In this document: positions 36,339-50,000 of the stretch, piece after piece
How positions within the stretch are numbered: position 1 is the stretch's first letter
Layout of the letters: each line of letters opens with the position of its first letter
NCBI RefSeq assembly: GCF_001522545.3
Contig: NC_031773.1
Coordinates: forward strand, 39,643,669 to 39,707,668
Direction: 5' to 3'
DNA: 64,000 bases
Source of the DNA: Parus major
Lineage: Eukaryota; Chordata; Aves; Passeriformes; Paridae
Made by a program: the position numbers and the translations under genes
The notes under the pieces: generated by a model
Databases searched by the model: none
Seen by the model: the letters and a program-made list of their open reading frames with translations, nothing else
Told to the model about the DNA's origin: nothing

Positions 36339-39300
36339 TGTATGCAGACAATATGTTTCAAACCCACAAATGTAGGGAAACACGCTGAAATAAGCTTGCA
36401 TCCATACTTTCTGCAGTTACATCTATCTAGAGAAGTGCTCAATTTCATGCTGTGAAAATTATTTTTCTGTTATTAAGACAGAGCTGTAAGATCATTTTAT
36501 TTCTGGACAATTGTCCACATACTACTTGAGGCACTTAGGTTGTACTTTTATAGTCAGATAAGTCTCCTTTCTCAGGCTGTTCAGGATCTGATACTGATGG
36601 TTTTGGCCCAAATCCTATCTTGGTTGAACTGTCTGATAAGCAGAATTTCCAGACTTTGTTACACGTTAGATAGCCCCAATGAAACAAAGATAATCCAAAC
36701 CAATATATTATATTTGCTTCAGAAACAAATGTAAGTGTAAATGCTACACTGGACTCAAGAAGGAAGTGTTGCTGTCTACTTGTACATTTTCTGATTGTAC
36801 CCATCCATCATCAGTGATTTTTAAACTCAATAATTTTTTCCATTAGGTTTGGACAAATGTATTACAATATTTGTTATAAAGAAAAAAAAAAAAATCAAGC
36901 TAAGGCTGGTAGATTGAATTAACAGGTTGCCTGTTTCATCATAAATCTTGCTGTTTATCCATTTAGAATGATCTCACAGTCAAAAGCGTTTATTCAATTA
37001 AAAGCAATTTAATTGCATTATAACTTTTATTTATTTTTATTAATATAAGTCTCAAAGTAATTGTGACAATTTTCATGTTAACTTCCAGATCTCCTACAGC
37101 AGGATCAGACCTGTGGTATTGCACAAGTAAATAAATTATTTCCCTTCTTGTAGCTAAAGGAAACCTACAACTGGGAAAACTAATTTGCTTCCTTTAAACT
37201 TAATTCAGAGAATTTGGTTTTTTTAAAAGTACAAACAGATTGAAGTCTTTTCAAATCCAGGATTGTGTTTCTCTTCCCTTGTTATTATGACATCATAGTG
37301 GACACGTGTATCCATACAGTAGCCCTGCTACATATCGAGACTAAAATGTCATCATACTTGAAGACTACACTAAATATTATAAAAAAAGAAGGCAAAATAT
37401 TCTAGAGTCTACAAAAAAAATTAAACATTACTAATTTATTTGCTTTCATGTGAAACACAAAGAAATAAAAAGAAGAATGATATTTAACAAATATTATCTG
37501 AAAAAAGGAATCTTAATTTTATCAATCTCAAAAAGGTTTTCTCTGAAAATATACTCCAGCCTCAGAAATGTTTCCAGTTTCTTGAGTAAGCTAGAGCTAC
37601 GCAAAGGAGTAAGATTTTAGGTCTGACCTCATAAATACTGAGTCTTTTGGTTGAAATCAGTTTTCCTCTGCTGATGAATACATGAACATTTTACCTCATA
37701 CACACGTAATTAAGATAATTAGTGTCATGTTTATGATCTAATAGATCAGAGACAATGCAAGAAGCTAGTATGAATAATGAAAGAACAGATTATTAATCTA
37801 ATGATAACATTCTTTACCTATATCACCATGATACTGAACATCTCAAAAGCCATCTCACTGACAGATTTGCAATGATCTATCTCATTTCTTTTGCCATTCT
37901 ATTTGGAGCTACATCCTAATGAAAGTCAATGTGGATCCATGTTTGTTTAATCCAGGGAGAACAATGAGGCAGATTAACAAAAATACTCCAGCTTTCAGAC
38001 AGTTAATGTCTCATTTTTAACAGCAAATATTTCATCAGCGGAAAATTTATAGACTTGAGTTAGCACAGTGCTGTTGAGAGCACAAGATCCTTATATGATC
38101 TCTAATCATTGTTTCCACTGATTCACTACTGTAAAATACATGTACCACTCCATTGCTGTTTCAGCCAAAAGAAAACCACTGCTGTTCAGAGCAAAGCTTG
38201 ATCTGGAGACTCCATCATAGCATATCTCAGTAGATTGTTTTTTAATTAACACCCTTAGACAGTAACTCACATACCTATAAGTACATATAAGTACAACATA
38301 CCTATAGCTGAAGAAAATACAGCAATTTTGCTAATCAAGCACTTGAGGAAAAAGGTTCTGTGTGTAAGACTGCTGAGGTGGAATGCATTCAACAGCACTT
38401 TATATTATTGTTGCCAGCTTTAAAACATGCAGCCTTTTAGAGAGGACCAACATCTCCATTTTACTATTTAAACTGCTCAGGTACAAGGAAGGAAGTGGAA
38501 GAGATGCTAGAGTGTCACTGATGAAATGGGTGTTCTCTGAAAGGATCCTTTCTATGACAAATTCACAAGCATGTTCACCGTACTGACCACCTTATATAAT
38601 CAAGTCAAAAAACCTAAGATGATATGAGTGTGAGAAAGTAGATAAGCGTTGTATCTTTTCAGGCGATAATTTTAAAATATTGTCTAGTCTAATGTCACCT
38701 TTTTTTCCTAAAAAATTTTAATATGGGAGAAAATAAAATGGAAAAAGTCTCTACAGTTCTACAGGGCTGCAGTTTCTGCAATTATGTGTAAAAATACCCT
38801 ATACTTTTATGAGCATAATTAAAAAAAAAAGAAAAAGAAGGCAAAAGTGGGAAGGTGAAAACTCAGTACTAGGAAGAAAACTATTCAACCTTCATTATGA
38901 GCTCCAAAAATAAAAGCAGGTTTATTAAAAAATTCTCAGTATCTATGAAGTTTCTCAGGTTTTCAGCAGCCAAAGTAATTTAATCAGTTCTACTGAGAAA
39001 AACAAGTGGAGCTTATTCAGTACATTCTGTCCATGTAATTAGAAAAGGTTAATCAATTTTACTACATAGTAAGACAGACAGAACAAGGTATTTGCAGGAA
39101 AACAGGTCTTTAAAACTTCAAAAAGCTGCCTATTAGGTAAACTTACAGATTCCAATTTTATAAAACTAACTTTTTACTGAAAATACTGTCCCACAACTAC
39201 ATGTAAAAGGAACAAATTTTCCAAGCAGTTTTGCATAGAGCATGTATTCTGTTTTGATTCCATTTTGGTTTTTTAATGAGTTGTTATTGTCTCATGAAAA

Positions 39301-40120
39301 CTTTTTCTAATATTTTTTGTTTTCATTGACTACTCAATTTTAGTAAATGACACTTCAAATAAAGTAATAAATCATTCTTTTTACACCATGCATGATTGAA
39401 AAAGCATCAGCTCTTGCAGTGAATTCATTTTACCTAGATGAGAAATTGCACAGACAGAAAATTGTGAAAGTAATTGAGATTTAGTATAATAAAGTAGGAA
39501 AAATTGTTCTAGAATTTTATAAACAAAATATACATACAGTAAAGCTTGAAGTGCTCCCTAAATGTATCTCTCTAAATCACAAGGCCTCTTCTGGAGTATA
39601 GAAAGCATATGAAGCATATTATTCTTCAATTAAGCTTATAAAAAATATTTCTAATTATCTTGGTTTAAAAGAAATGTTTAAAAAAATAACAAAAGAAAGT
39701 AAGACAATAAAAATATTTTTGTTAAAATCCCTCATGGTGTATTACATGCAATAATTGCTTCTAGTAAGATTAGACAAGTTGTTTTGATTTCTGCAATTCC
39801 ACTGCAATAAATTCAATTCAAAAGATGAATTTTTTTCTCTTGAGAAGGGCAATGTCTACATTCTAGCATTGAAGTATTTAGGTATTAAATAAATATTTTA
39901 CCACCTAAGTTCTAGGACTTCATGCTAAGCAGAAATTGGTTCAGTGCTCTAAGCAGTACAAAAAAGCTGTAGACAACCGAGATATGTCTTAGGCAAAGAT
40001 AAAGTGTTCAAGCTTTTCCTGTCTATATTTAATTTTAGATGAACACAAATGTGCAGTACATTTTTTTTTAATAAGTTGAAATGAAGCTTCTACAGCAGTT
40101 TAATCGATTTTGTCTTAAGG

Positions 40121-40143
40121 AAATAAATAAATAAATAAATAAA
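40121..40143 (+). repeat. (AAAT)n microsatellite
   Basis: About six uninterrupted AAAT units. Confidence 0.95.
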
Positions 40144-40891
40144 GATTCAATGAGAATTCAAAACTTTGGTATTTTGACTCACGCCTATCTTTTGGTAAAG
40201 ACCCCATTCTACGAGTCTTCTGTAAAGACTCATGCATTTTCTTTCAGTCTTCTGGTTTTGAGATTCATAATGGCTTAGATCATTAGTAAATTGATGTTGA
40301 AGACAACCAAGGCTATGAAAGGAAACCTTTTCTACAAGAAGTAATTTTAATTAAAAGAATACATACCAAATAAAACATAAAAAATACGTACCAAAAAAGT
40401 GTCAGTAGGAAATGGTTAATTAAAAGCAATACCCCTTTTCTTTTTTTAAAATGGACAATGTAACAGCTGGCTACAACAGCTGCCAGTGCTCTGATTTTTG
40501 GACAGATGTGTTTTCCATGCAACTTTAAGTTCACAAAGACCAGATGCTTCCCATGGTCGCTTGCAATATTTTCTCCATGTTCACTATTCTGTGATTTGCT
40601 TTGAGTTAAGTCTTCAGTTCTGAATTTTTTATTGTTTATATTTATAAAGTTGTCAGGCAAGACAAGAGATATTAGATTCAAAATGAGATTCACTTTGACA
40701 TCACACTATTTTTGATGTATTTTTGTTTAGACTCAAAGGTAAAATTATCACACTGTACTTGCATGTATATAATGCGTACATACCTAGATATAAAAATCAA
40801 TGTTTCATGTAAACACTAATTAAAATTTAGAAAGTAATTTGCTTTAGAAAGGCCCTTGTTTCTGGTTTCAGTCATGCTGAGGAAAATTTGA

Positions 40892-40908
40892 GTATATATA
40901 TATATATT
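40892..40908. repeat. (TA)n microsatellite
   Basis: About eight uninterrupted TA units. Confidence 0.9.
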
Positions 40909-42216
40909 TGCTCACATGAAGGTTGGACTACTTCCTAGAACTGTACTGGAAAACTGGAAAAGAAAACAAACTACAGGATTTTGTTCTAAAATTTTCTGGA
41001 CCTAATCTTGATCTTACGAAATGCTGAGCGTGCTGTCACTGATCCAAGAAAATAATTAGGCACAGCAATTACAACAACTGTTTAGCCTCAAGGATGAGAG
41101 AGATGTCTCCTTGGATTCAGCTGGACAGTTCCAGTGTTTTGCTCTGAGTCCAAGTGTAGTTGCTCTGCTGGAAAGAGTTCAGAGCACTTAGCGTATTGTT
41201 AGATAGACACTTAAATGAACCACAGATTGATCTTGTCCTCATGTTTAGGGCTTTTCAACTCGTTATTTTTCAGCATAGGCTGAAGTGATGACAGACAATT
41301 AAAGAGAGGTAATTGCAATGAACTCTGCATATTTCATATGTGATGGGACATAAGGAGAAGCTGGGTTCCCAAAGTTTGTTGCCAGAGCCCTGGTATAGAG
41401 GTAGTTAAGACAAAAAATGCCAGACCACACCCTTCTCAGTAAGAACAGCACATCCATATGAAATTATTTTGGCTGTGCTGAAAGAAGAATTAAGCACAAT
41501 CTTTTGCCTACATAGCAAAGGAAATAAGGATTAAACAATTTAATCTTTATGATTTTATGTGTATGTTTTATTCAATTACTCATTCTGCTCAAGAAATTTA
41601 CAGCATGTATGTCCTCAGCTATTAATAATGTCTTATCTCTCTGGTCAAGGTGTAGAATAAGAATGACAGAGAATAATTATAATACCTCAGATTTTAAATA
41701 TTTAATGGTCATACCTGATGAAGAATACCTGATTCACACTGTATTCAAAGAAAGACATTTGCACTACTAAAATAATTGAGGCAGTTATTCCTTGTATGGA
41801 AAATATATATAAGCTTAGCTTGTCCTCAAGCTATTTTTATTTCTATTACTTTCATGTACCTTGTCAATTATTAAATGTATTGTAGTATGTATGCCTGAAT
41901 TGTATCCCTGTGACCCATGTACTGCATACTAATTTTTAAATTTCCTGTTGTCTCCTAGAGGCAATTCTTTATGTGTTTTGTGCCTTGTACAGTCTTCAAA
42001 TCTTGGGGGAATGGTGTGTCTTATATTTTTAGTCAATTTTTTTGTGTTTCCTGGGGTCTCAGGAATTATATTGTTAAAGTATATCCAATGCCTATTTAGT
42101 CAAGTCTGCTGATTCTGACTGGGGACAGTGTCAGACAGAATGCAAAAAGTAAATTCCTAGCAGCAGTCATGAAAAAAATTCTGGCTTCCCCCAGAAGGCA
42201 GCTTAATGCTGGCCTT

Positions 42217-42240
42217 AAAAAAAATTAAAAAAAATTAAAA
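42217..42240 (+). repeat. A8TT tandem repeat
   Basis: Two copies of AAAAAAAATT in a row followed by AAAA. Confidence 0.85.
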
Positions 42241-43042
42241 TTCTGAAATTCTATAATTTAAAGCTCTACAAAAAATATGTTCTACTTCCAATTCTCTTGC
42301 TGCTTTGCATTGCCCTAATTCATACTTACACCCCTTGGGAATATAAAAATATTTTTTAATTTTTCCTTTTTTAAACTTTTGATCTCAAAGCATATCCATG
42401 TGTTATGTATGTACTGATGAACAAAGGATTTATGATCTTTGAATTTGCCTCAGTAACCTTTGTCACGAGCAATGTTATGCATAATAAGGTCTCCTGGTTA
42501 ACCTCCTCTATTCTATAATTATATCCAATAGTTCTTGTCACACTTTATATAGATACTTCCTGGGAATTTCTTTCGCATCTGTCTTCATTGATACCTGCTC
42601 TTCTTTCAAAATTAGTCTCGGGATCATTACTTGAGCTTCCTTTAGAAGACTTGAAATGGATTGAACATTTTTTCATGTGGTACTCCAGACAATGTCTGGA
42701 GTTAATAGTTAATCCTTCAACCATTGTAAGAACTAGATATGAAGTAGTTTAGTTTTGCAGAAAGTGCCACTTTTCAGAAAAAAATCACAAGGCCAAACTG
42801 GAAAACAAATAAAAGAAGAGGAAATACTCCTGCTTAAATAAGTAGTATAAGAGAAATATTTTAAAGATAACCTTGTGCCAGGAACTCAGTGCTTCAAAAT
42901 CACAATTCTTTTCCCCCAGTTCCTCTCCTGGTTAAACAGTCCTGCATAATGAGATAGATTTAAGCTCTCTGGACACACTGGTTCATATAAAAACCATGTT
43001 ATTTGAAGCAGAATATCCATAACAAATTTAATCACATGTTGG

Positions 43043-43130
43043 TTTTTTTATGTGGGGTTTTTTTGGGGTTTTTTTTTTTTGTCTGTTTGTTTTGTTTTGT
43101 TTTCTGTGGTTTATTTGGTTTTTTTTAAGA
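43043..43130. repeat. T/G-rich low-complexity tract
   Basis: Long T runs separated by GGGG and TGTTTTG words. The open frame across it (Phe/Trp-rich) is a composition artefact. Confidence 0.85.
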
Positions 43131-45063
43131 CAACCTTTTAATTTTTTTTCTATTCATGCATTTTTATATTGCACATATTTATCCTGGATTCATATTTATC
43201 CTTGTATCCAAGGATGCAAGTATACTGAAAACATTATTTAGTCATAATGGCGCCTTGATAGAAACACAGAACTAAAAAGTCTTTCAGGGTCCATCCAAAT
43301 TAAAGAAAGTGGAATTTAATTCTCAAATAGTTAACTAAGGAAATCTTATGAATTTTTCATATCTGACTAAGGATAGTAATAAATAGTGGAGGACTGGAAC
43401 CCCTACAAACCACAAGCATTGGCCAGATACTAGGATCCAAATAATGGGACTAAAGGTAAATCCAAAATTTTTTATTAGAAATTGCTGCAGTTTTAACATG
43501 ATTTTCCAAAATAAAAAGCACTTTTATTATGTAGATATTATGTTCTTATATGCTTATCTTTCTGTAAACAGAAACATCAGCAGAAAAGAGAGAAATTTGT
43601 GTGCATTTAGAGGAATGAAGGAGTTACAAATCATATCACTAGTGCTGTTACTTGCAAGTGGAGTCAGTGGTAATTTAAGAATTCCTAAGGGGGTCATAGA
43701 AATTTCATTAACTTCAGTCAGCACTATTTCCATGCTACAAAACAGGTGATTCTGCAAATTTCTCAGTCTTTCCACCATTCAAGTTTTCACTTATCATAGA
43801 CTAGCTGAAAAATGTCCTTCCTTGATTGTTTTTTTCTTTTCCCACTTTTTTTATTCCTTTATTGTTTAGTATATTAACTGAGAGGAGTTCATTAGACAAG
43901 AATAGTTAAATAAATTTCATCTTAAGATTTCTGACTGTATTTAAATTGCAACATGCAACTGTATGTCCTTACAGCACACATTGATGGATTTTACAAGCAC
44001 TAAAGAGCATGAACCACTAGGTTAATGTTCCTACAGACACAGAACATTAGATTATTATTTCGAAAAGCATTACCTACCATTTGGTATGCTCAGACAGCCA
44101 TGTGTACATAAATTGGTAACTAGTGTTTGACTCGATTTACGCGAAGTAATCAAAACTTGCTCATTCAATCCATTTCCTGGCAACTACAATGACTCATTAG
44201 TAAATTGTCTGCCTATAAGCACTCAAAAAACATGGCTTCTTCCCAAAATTGTTTGCATTACCTGGATTACCTTCCAACTTAAATAGGTATTTCATAAAAT
44301 ACCAAGAAATGGAGTCAGGTTTATTAAGTTAATCATATGATAGCACACTTTAATGGATGCATAGTTCAGGGGAACAAATGGATGACTCAATTTATGCAAT
44401 TTCAGGGAACAAGAGGGTTCATACAGTGTTCTTCCATAAGTCTAGAGACCTCTTTCCCTGGGTAGAAAATACATATAATATAATGGTCCTTTGCTACACT
44501 TCCATCTGAAGAGGAGTGACAGACATTGATCAGGACAATGATCCCTGCTAGGTTAAAAATTCTGATAGCCTTATGGTCTTTGGAAACATGGTTCCTAACT
44601 CCTGGGCTAAGAAGTATTTCAGAGAATTTCATTCTCTGTCTCTTCATCCTTCACCCCAACAAGGTTATACACTGAAAGCAGATATTTTTTGCTCTGCGTA
44701 CTATATGAAGTTTTAATTAAATCAATGATCAATACATATTTCTGTGGTATGCAGTTACTGTGGAGATTTGGAGGGATTGCAGAGAATTTAAAGGAAGAAG
44801 AAGCCATCAATTACATAAAGTATTTGTGTAAGACAGGCCATTCAATCACTCTGAAATTACCCCTGCACTGAAATTTTCCAAATTTTTATCACAATAACAT
44901 ATAAAATCGAGATTTTTTCTGCCTCTTTATGCCTATAACCATATGCTCAGTCTATGACAGAGCACATAAAATTTACTATATCATTGGAAGCTTCCAAAGG
45001 AAAAAAATTGGTTTTACTTCTTTATCAGGGTAAAGAAAAAGAGCTAAAAATGACTCTTTTGCT

Positions 45064-45309
45064 GTAGATTCTATTAAGAACCCTGTGTTGCCTTCTGGAA
45101 GGGAGTGTCTTTGCTGCTCCTTGATGGGCTCAGAACCACACCCTGGCATTGACTGGAGAGTGTTTGTGGCCCTGGGCCAAACAACAGTGGGTTATTTGCC
45201 CTATGCTGGCGACCTGATGTCAGTCAGTGCTACTAAGGCATACAGCTACTTGTGCTCTTTCCTGGCCCTCACTGGCTTGCTAATACCTATTAGTATAAAT
45301 ATATATTAG
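45064..45309 (+). other. GC-richer open block of unknown origin
   Basis: A roughly 240-bp block visibly richer in G and C than its flanks, with one open frame throughout that has no ATG at its left end. A ctgtag acceptor-like dinucleotide precedes it. The predicted peptide has a hydrophobic C-terminal half (LCSFLALTGLLIP) but I recognise no family. It might be a decayed processed pseudogene, an unrecognised repeat, or an exon of an unannotated transcript. It is listed because its composition breaks from the surroundings. Confidence 0.3.
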
Positions 45310-45554
45310 CACCTATAATCAGCACAGTCAGATTTTGGTATCTGTTTAATTGCTTGCTTTTTTGTGTATTTTGCTTGAGATATCAGCAGAGCAACATATT
45401 CTAGAACATTTCAACCTGGCCTTAAACAGAAGATGATGTACTTACGCACACAAAGATTAAATGAAGGGATAATTCATAGCATTGGATGTTTGGATGTTTG
45501 GGCTTAGAAGGTTTTTTATAATTCCCTGGTCCATCAGACCTTCTGTGAGACTAC

Positions 45555-45642
45555 CAAATCACTTGTCTTCTCTGTGTTTCTGTTCCACACCTGCAAAGTT
45601 GTACTTTCCATTCCTCCCAGGAGTCCTGTTAAAATTATAAGG
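45555..45642 (+). mobile_element. MIR-like SINE relic
   Basis: The word order aaatcactt, cttctctgtgtttctg, cctgcaaagt and cccaggagtcctgtt, then aaaattat, parallels the sense-strand MIR 3' half, which has a ctctgtgcctcag core, then catctgtaaaat and a gggtgttgtgaggatta block. There are many substitutions. As with the copy at 20698-20818, this is by remembered consensus only. Confidence 0.4.
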
Positions 45643-48000
45643 CTGGCTGACTTTCTGACAATTGCAACTCTGTCACAGTGCACAAATAAATAGGGAGTGA
45701 TTGTTCCTAGCTCTGATTGTTAGAACAAATTTGGTCTATAACTGTCTTGATTATTCTGGAGTTCAACAGCTATTGCCATAGCAACCTGTTTTAATAACTT
45801 CCAAAGTGCAGAAAATACACTAGAATTAGGTTAATTCTGTGGTTAGGCACTGTACATAATGCCGCTATCTGGATCCCCATAGAGACTGCAAGGAATGCAC
45901 ATTCTAAACAGGAGCTTAATCAACAGATCAAAGCATCCTACTCACCAATGAATGAAGATTTCTTCCTCTTTTCTACAAAATACTTTTATTATCTGAAACT
46001 TTTATTTAAAAGGAAATCACTCATTTTAAACTATGATATCCTAGTGAAAGCAGTACTGTGTACAGAAACTTTTGGCATTAACTGTCCTATCTGGAAAATA
46101 TGTTTCTGGATTGAAAAAAAGGTTATTATTTTTCTACACCTTTATGTCCCATCAAATACCAAATCATTTCAAGAACTTTCTGACAACGCTTTAATAATTT
46201 TTTTCATTTACAAAAGGTTAAATTCTTCAATTTCAGCTTTGCTTTCTTTTTACCGGAGTAGACTTTCTTAATATTTTTTGATTTAAAGCTTTTATCTTTT
46301 CATTTTGGATCACTGATATTTAAGATCCAAAATCATTAGTACAGATAAGTAATATATTGGAAAGAATTACTTTGATGATTACCTACCATGAGAAACAGAC
46401 AAAAGTAATCTTATTTTCAGTAGATTAAAAATATTCTTTTAAAAATACATTTTAAAGTAAGACATTTATAATATAGCATATTTTTTTTTATTTTTGTGTG
46501 AGTACCATCAAAGTGATTTTACAAGGAAGAAAATATTGCTATTCATGCCTCCTGAGAGTTGTTGCTTTCAATTCAAAAGTCTGTAGACTATTTTGATTTT
46601 TGAACTTTGATGTTTAAATATGAACTGGGAAGAGAAATAGCAGTGTGGGGAGGAAACCCAGAACTCAGAATATGAAGTACTGGGTTCAGTAAAGTACAAA
46701 TATTGAATTATTTTTCGGTAGCAACTGTAACATATTTAAATGTTAATATTGACACCTCAAAAATACATGCATATATATGGAGTACAAATGTGTACTGCAG
46801 TCACTGGTGTTACATAAATTCCTTTAAAAGTATATAAAAATTTCCAAGAATAGTCCAGCTGCTGAGGAGAAGGATGCCTCTGTACAAGTGTTCTGGCTCA
46901 TGAGAGTGTTTAAATGACAGTGATACTCAAAGGATAAACCTTGATTTTTGAATCCATGACCAGGAGGCGAGGTGTGCTAGAGAAAGCTAAGTCAAACAAG
47001 CAGCCATATTTACTCTACTTCCTATAAAGAAGTGCATCTTCTCTTGCATTTAGGCTGAGTTTGCTACTTCAAGGTATAATTATGAAACCATATTTTTTCT
47101 TCTAGTGAACCTAATCAAGATTTGCATGAAAATGCAAGCTTGACAAGCCAGAACAATACAAAAATTTCCTAAGTTAGTGCACCACCCACTGAGAATATTG
47201 TTGTATATCTGAATCAGACATGAGTCAACATCTAACAATTATTTAGAAGGGGATAAGGTAGCATAATTCAAAACAAAGCTCTTTATTTTCAGTAACTACA
47301 GAATTAAAAACAATATTTTAGATCATAATTTCCTTTTTACTTTGTTGTGTGATCCAAAGGTCTAAGGGATGTAGTGCAATTTTTGTTTATTTTTAATTTC
47401 TATCATCAAACTTAGATGAGCCAACACAATTCCCATCATCAGTCAACAATGACCTTGAGGTTTTGTTGCCTCACCCATAGACCCAGGCAGGTGTAGACTA
47501 GAATGTTTGCTCTTACTTTTAAAACACTTCAGAAAGTGATATTGGGCAATTTCTGTGTCTCTGGCCTGTCCACTGAACTTCTAATCTGCCGCCTATCATG
47601 AATGAAGAAGAAATATTTCTGTTTCTTCTTTAATTCAACTCTAACAGTCAGTTTTAATGCTTTCATAAATGTTTTTTTAAAAAAAATGTGTTTGGACTAA
47701 GATCTGAGTAAGAGCAGCTCCTGAAAGAAACAGGAATAGGAAATAGAAGAGTTGATGTGTATTCATAGTATTCAAAAGCTTTTAAACCCTTTCCTACCTT
47801 TTCATCCTTTACAGGTACTGGCAGGAAGGTAAGTGCCCAAAACAACCTTCCCTCTCATCTGGAGGTGATAAAAAGCTTACATTCATGCTGAATTGTACCT
47901 GTGTTGTTGCAGTTTTGAGATGAATTTTATCTTATTGTTCCAGACAGATTAGGTAACATCCAAATGTAACTGTAATATTAATAAAGATCTGTTGCCATGA
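45643..48000. other. AT-rich noncoding sequence
   Basis: No gene or named repeat seen. Confidence 0.5.
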
Positions 48001-48005
48001 TATTT

Positions 48006-48031
48006 TATCTTTGGCTATGATGCCAAAGATA
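48006..48031. other. Perfect 10-bp stem-loop
   Basis: TATCTTTGGC (48006-48015) and GCCAAAGATA (48022-48031) are exact reverse complements around a 6-nt TATGAT loop. The structure lies 28 bp left of a long AT microsatellite. Confidence 0.7.
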
Positions 48032-48053
48032 GAATTAAAAATTTAAAAATTAG

Positions 48054-48058
<5 letters not shown>

Positions 48059-48096
<38 letters not shown>
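48059..48096. repeat. (AT)19 microsatellite
   Basis: Thirty-eight uninterrupted bases of AT. It is self-complementary, so it can extrude as a cruciform, and it is likely length-polymorphic. Confidence 0.97.
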
Positions 48097-48099
<3 letters not shown>

Positions 48100-50000
48100 T
48101 TAAAAATTTATGCATTCAAACTAGTTTAGATGCAGATTGTCTGATACAGCTCTTTGCTTATTTTTTTAGATCCACACATGCTTATTCTATACAGGAGAGT
48201 TGTTGACTTGCAGAGTGGTTATATTAAAATATACTTTACACTCCTTCTTGAAATAAGTTTTTTTTTCTAATATTAGTAATATTTAGATTATTGCTATGAA
48301 TTAAAAAAACAGGAGAAATGATCACTAGACAGGAGATTAATTCATATGTAAGTAGTAGTCTCAAACCTTAAGATAAAATGGATTATATCAAAGTAATTTA
48401 AGGACAGACTAGTAAGACTTATTTTAAAACTTGATTGGACAACAGTTGAAAGAGACCAAAGAAAGGAGAGGTGAAAATTCTCATTTAGTTAGGTAGAGGG
48501 CTAGAAACACAGAAAAGTATGTTGCAAAATAAACAGATGAAAGCTGATCAGTGATGCATGCTTCAGGAAATGCGAAGACCAAATAAAACCAGAATAGGAA
48601 AGAGCCACCAAAGTCCTCAGAAAAAAGAATATACTTATAGAAGACAACCAAGGTAGCTTGTTTTGTTAAACTTCTGGTACTGAGCTGACTAGAATGTATA
48701 ATATATATGTGTAATGCATATAAAAATATGCAACATATATGCAATATAAATATGTAAATACATTTTCAAGACATGCTTAAAAGCTGCAAAAAATAGGGCA
48801 AAAAAAAAAGATACTTGATATTTTCTTATAGAAAACAAAGAGAAAAATTAATCTCAAAATGATTAAGGGAGAAATCCAATTTTGGAAAGCTGTCTTACAA
48901 TATTTTCTAGCAGAATGAGAGGCAGAAAACAATTGATTTTTAAGAAGAAGCTTGATGTGTTTATGACATGACCACACGGCATGGTTCCCTGACATGAGAG
49001 CGTGCTAGGCACAATGACCCCTACAATATTTGTAGCTCTCTGAGACCTTGACCTCCTAATGCTGCTAAGCAACATATTCTGGCATGATTATGATTCATGA
49101 CCACTTTGAATTTGGATGTCCCATTGCCGGACACAGTCTCAAGATTCAGTAAACACATTTCATATGAACGTCACCCATTGAATATACATAACTCAGCAAA
49201 ACTCTTGAAAGGAAGTAATAATGAATGTAGAATATAAAGTTCTTAAAATACAATGAAAGTCTCTGTAAATGCTAATTCTACAGTATAACACTAATGTAAT
49301 ATCTATATACAAAGTAGACATGATGAAAGTCCTAATTACCTGCCATATGCATTATTTGCAGAGAAACATATCAAAAGACAGTGTAGTCCCATATAAGTCT
49401 TGTCCTGGTTATCTTGAAGACAGTTTGGCTCAAGCAAGGTCACGTCCTCAGGTGAAGGTAGCACCACTGCCTGTCACTAGAGAGAACTGAAAAAAACCCA
49501 GTCCCTGAAGTTTCTTCCCAAGAGTAAATGCTATTTTTAATTGGTGAAAAATAGAGCATGCTAATTCTATCAAATCCGTGAATGAATTACATATGTGACT
49601 GTGTTCACTTGATTAGGATATTGCTTATGAAGACAGTTTTGGGAATGGAAATATATAAATAAGCATCTAAGGAAATTTTGTCAGGACAGCACTATTTACA
49701 GAGCAAATTCAGGAGGAATTATAGTCTCCCACCCTTGGAAAGTTTTTTGTGTCAGTTTTTAAAAATTCATAAAAAGCTGAAGATCTCAAACTCCACCCCA
49801 CCCCCCCCCAAACTTTTTCTTAAAAACAACAACAAAAATTAGTATTCCTCCATCAGAAATTGATAAGAATTAAGAAATTATCTGTTCCACTATTTGCAAT
49901 TCATGTAAATACTGGAGACTGTGCTTCAAGGCTTTTCGGTAGGGGAAGAAAGATAAGATTTCTTTCATTTAAATAGAAAAGAAGTAATTGGCATAAGTTA
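48097..50000. other. AT-rich noncoding sequence
   Basis: No gene found. A C-rich run at 49796-49809 (four C, A, nine C) is the only compositional outlier. Confidence 0.5.

Larger units (their letters stand above)
34738..45080. other. Long gene-free AT-rich stretch
   Basis: About 10 kb without a recognised gene. It contains the stem-loop 36304-36338 and small tandem repeats at 40121-40143, 40892-40908 and 42217-42240, plus a T/G-rich tract at 43043-43130. Homeodomain-type TAAT/AATTA words are dense near 36990-37060. Short frames on both strands lack domain features. Confidence 0.5.

Noticed and set aside
40313..40693. A 126-codon minus frame with a hydrophobic end
   Set aside because: Hydrophobicity comes from A/T-rich codons (Leu, Ile, Phe); no family resemblance.
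43050..43241. A Phe/Trp-rich plus frame resembling a membrane segment
   Set aside because: It is the translation of a T/G-rich low-complexity tract.
43262..43300. A CR1-like phrase (gaaacacagaactaaaaag, then tctttcagggtccatcc)
   Set aside because: Too short and lacks the expected continuation into a CR1 3' UTR.
49796..49809. C-run as a quadruplex/i-motif
   Set aside because: It has only two C-runs, not the four needed.
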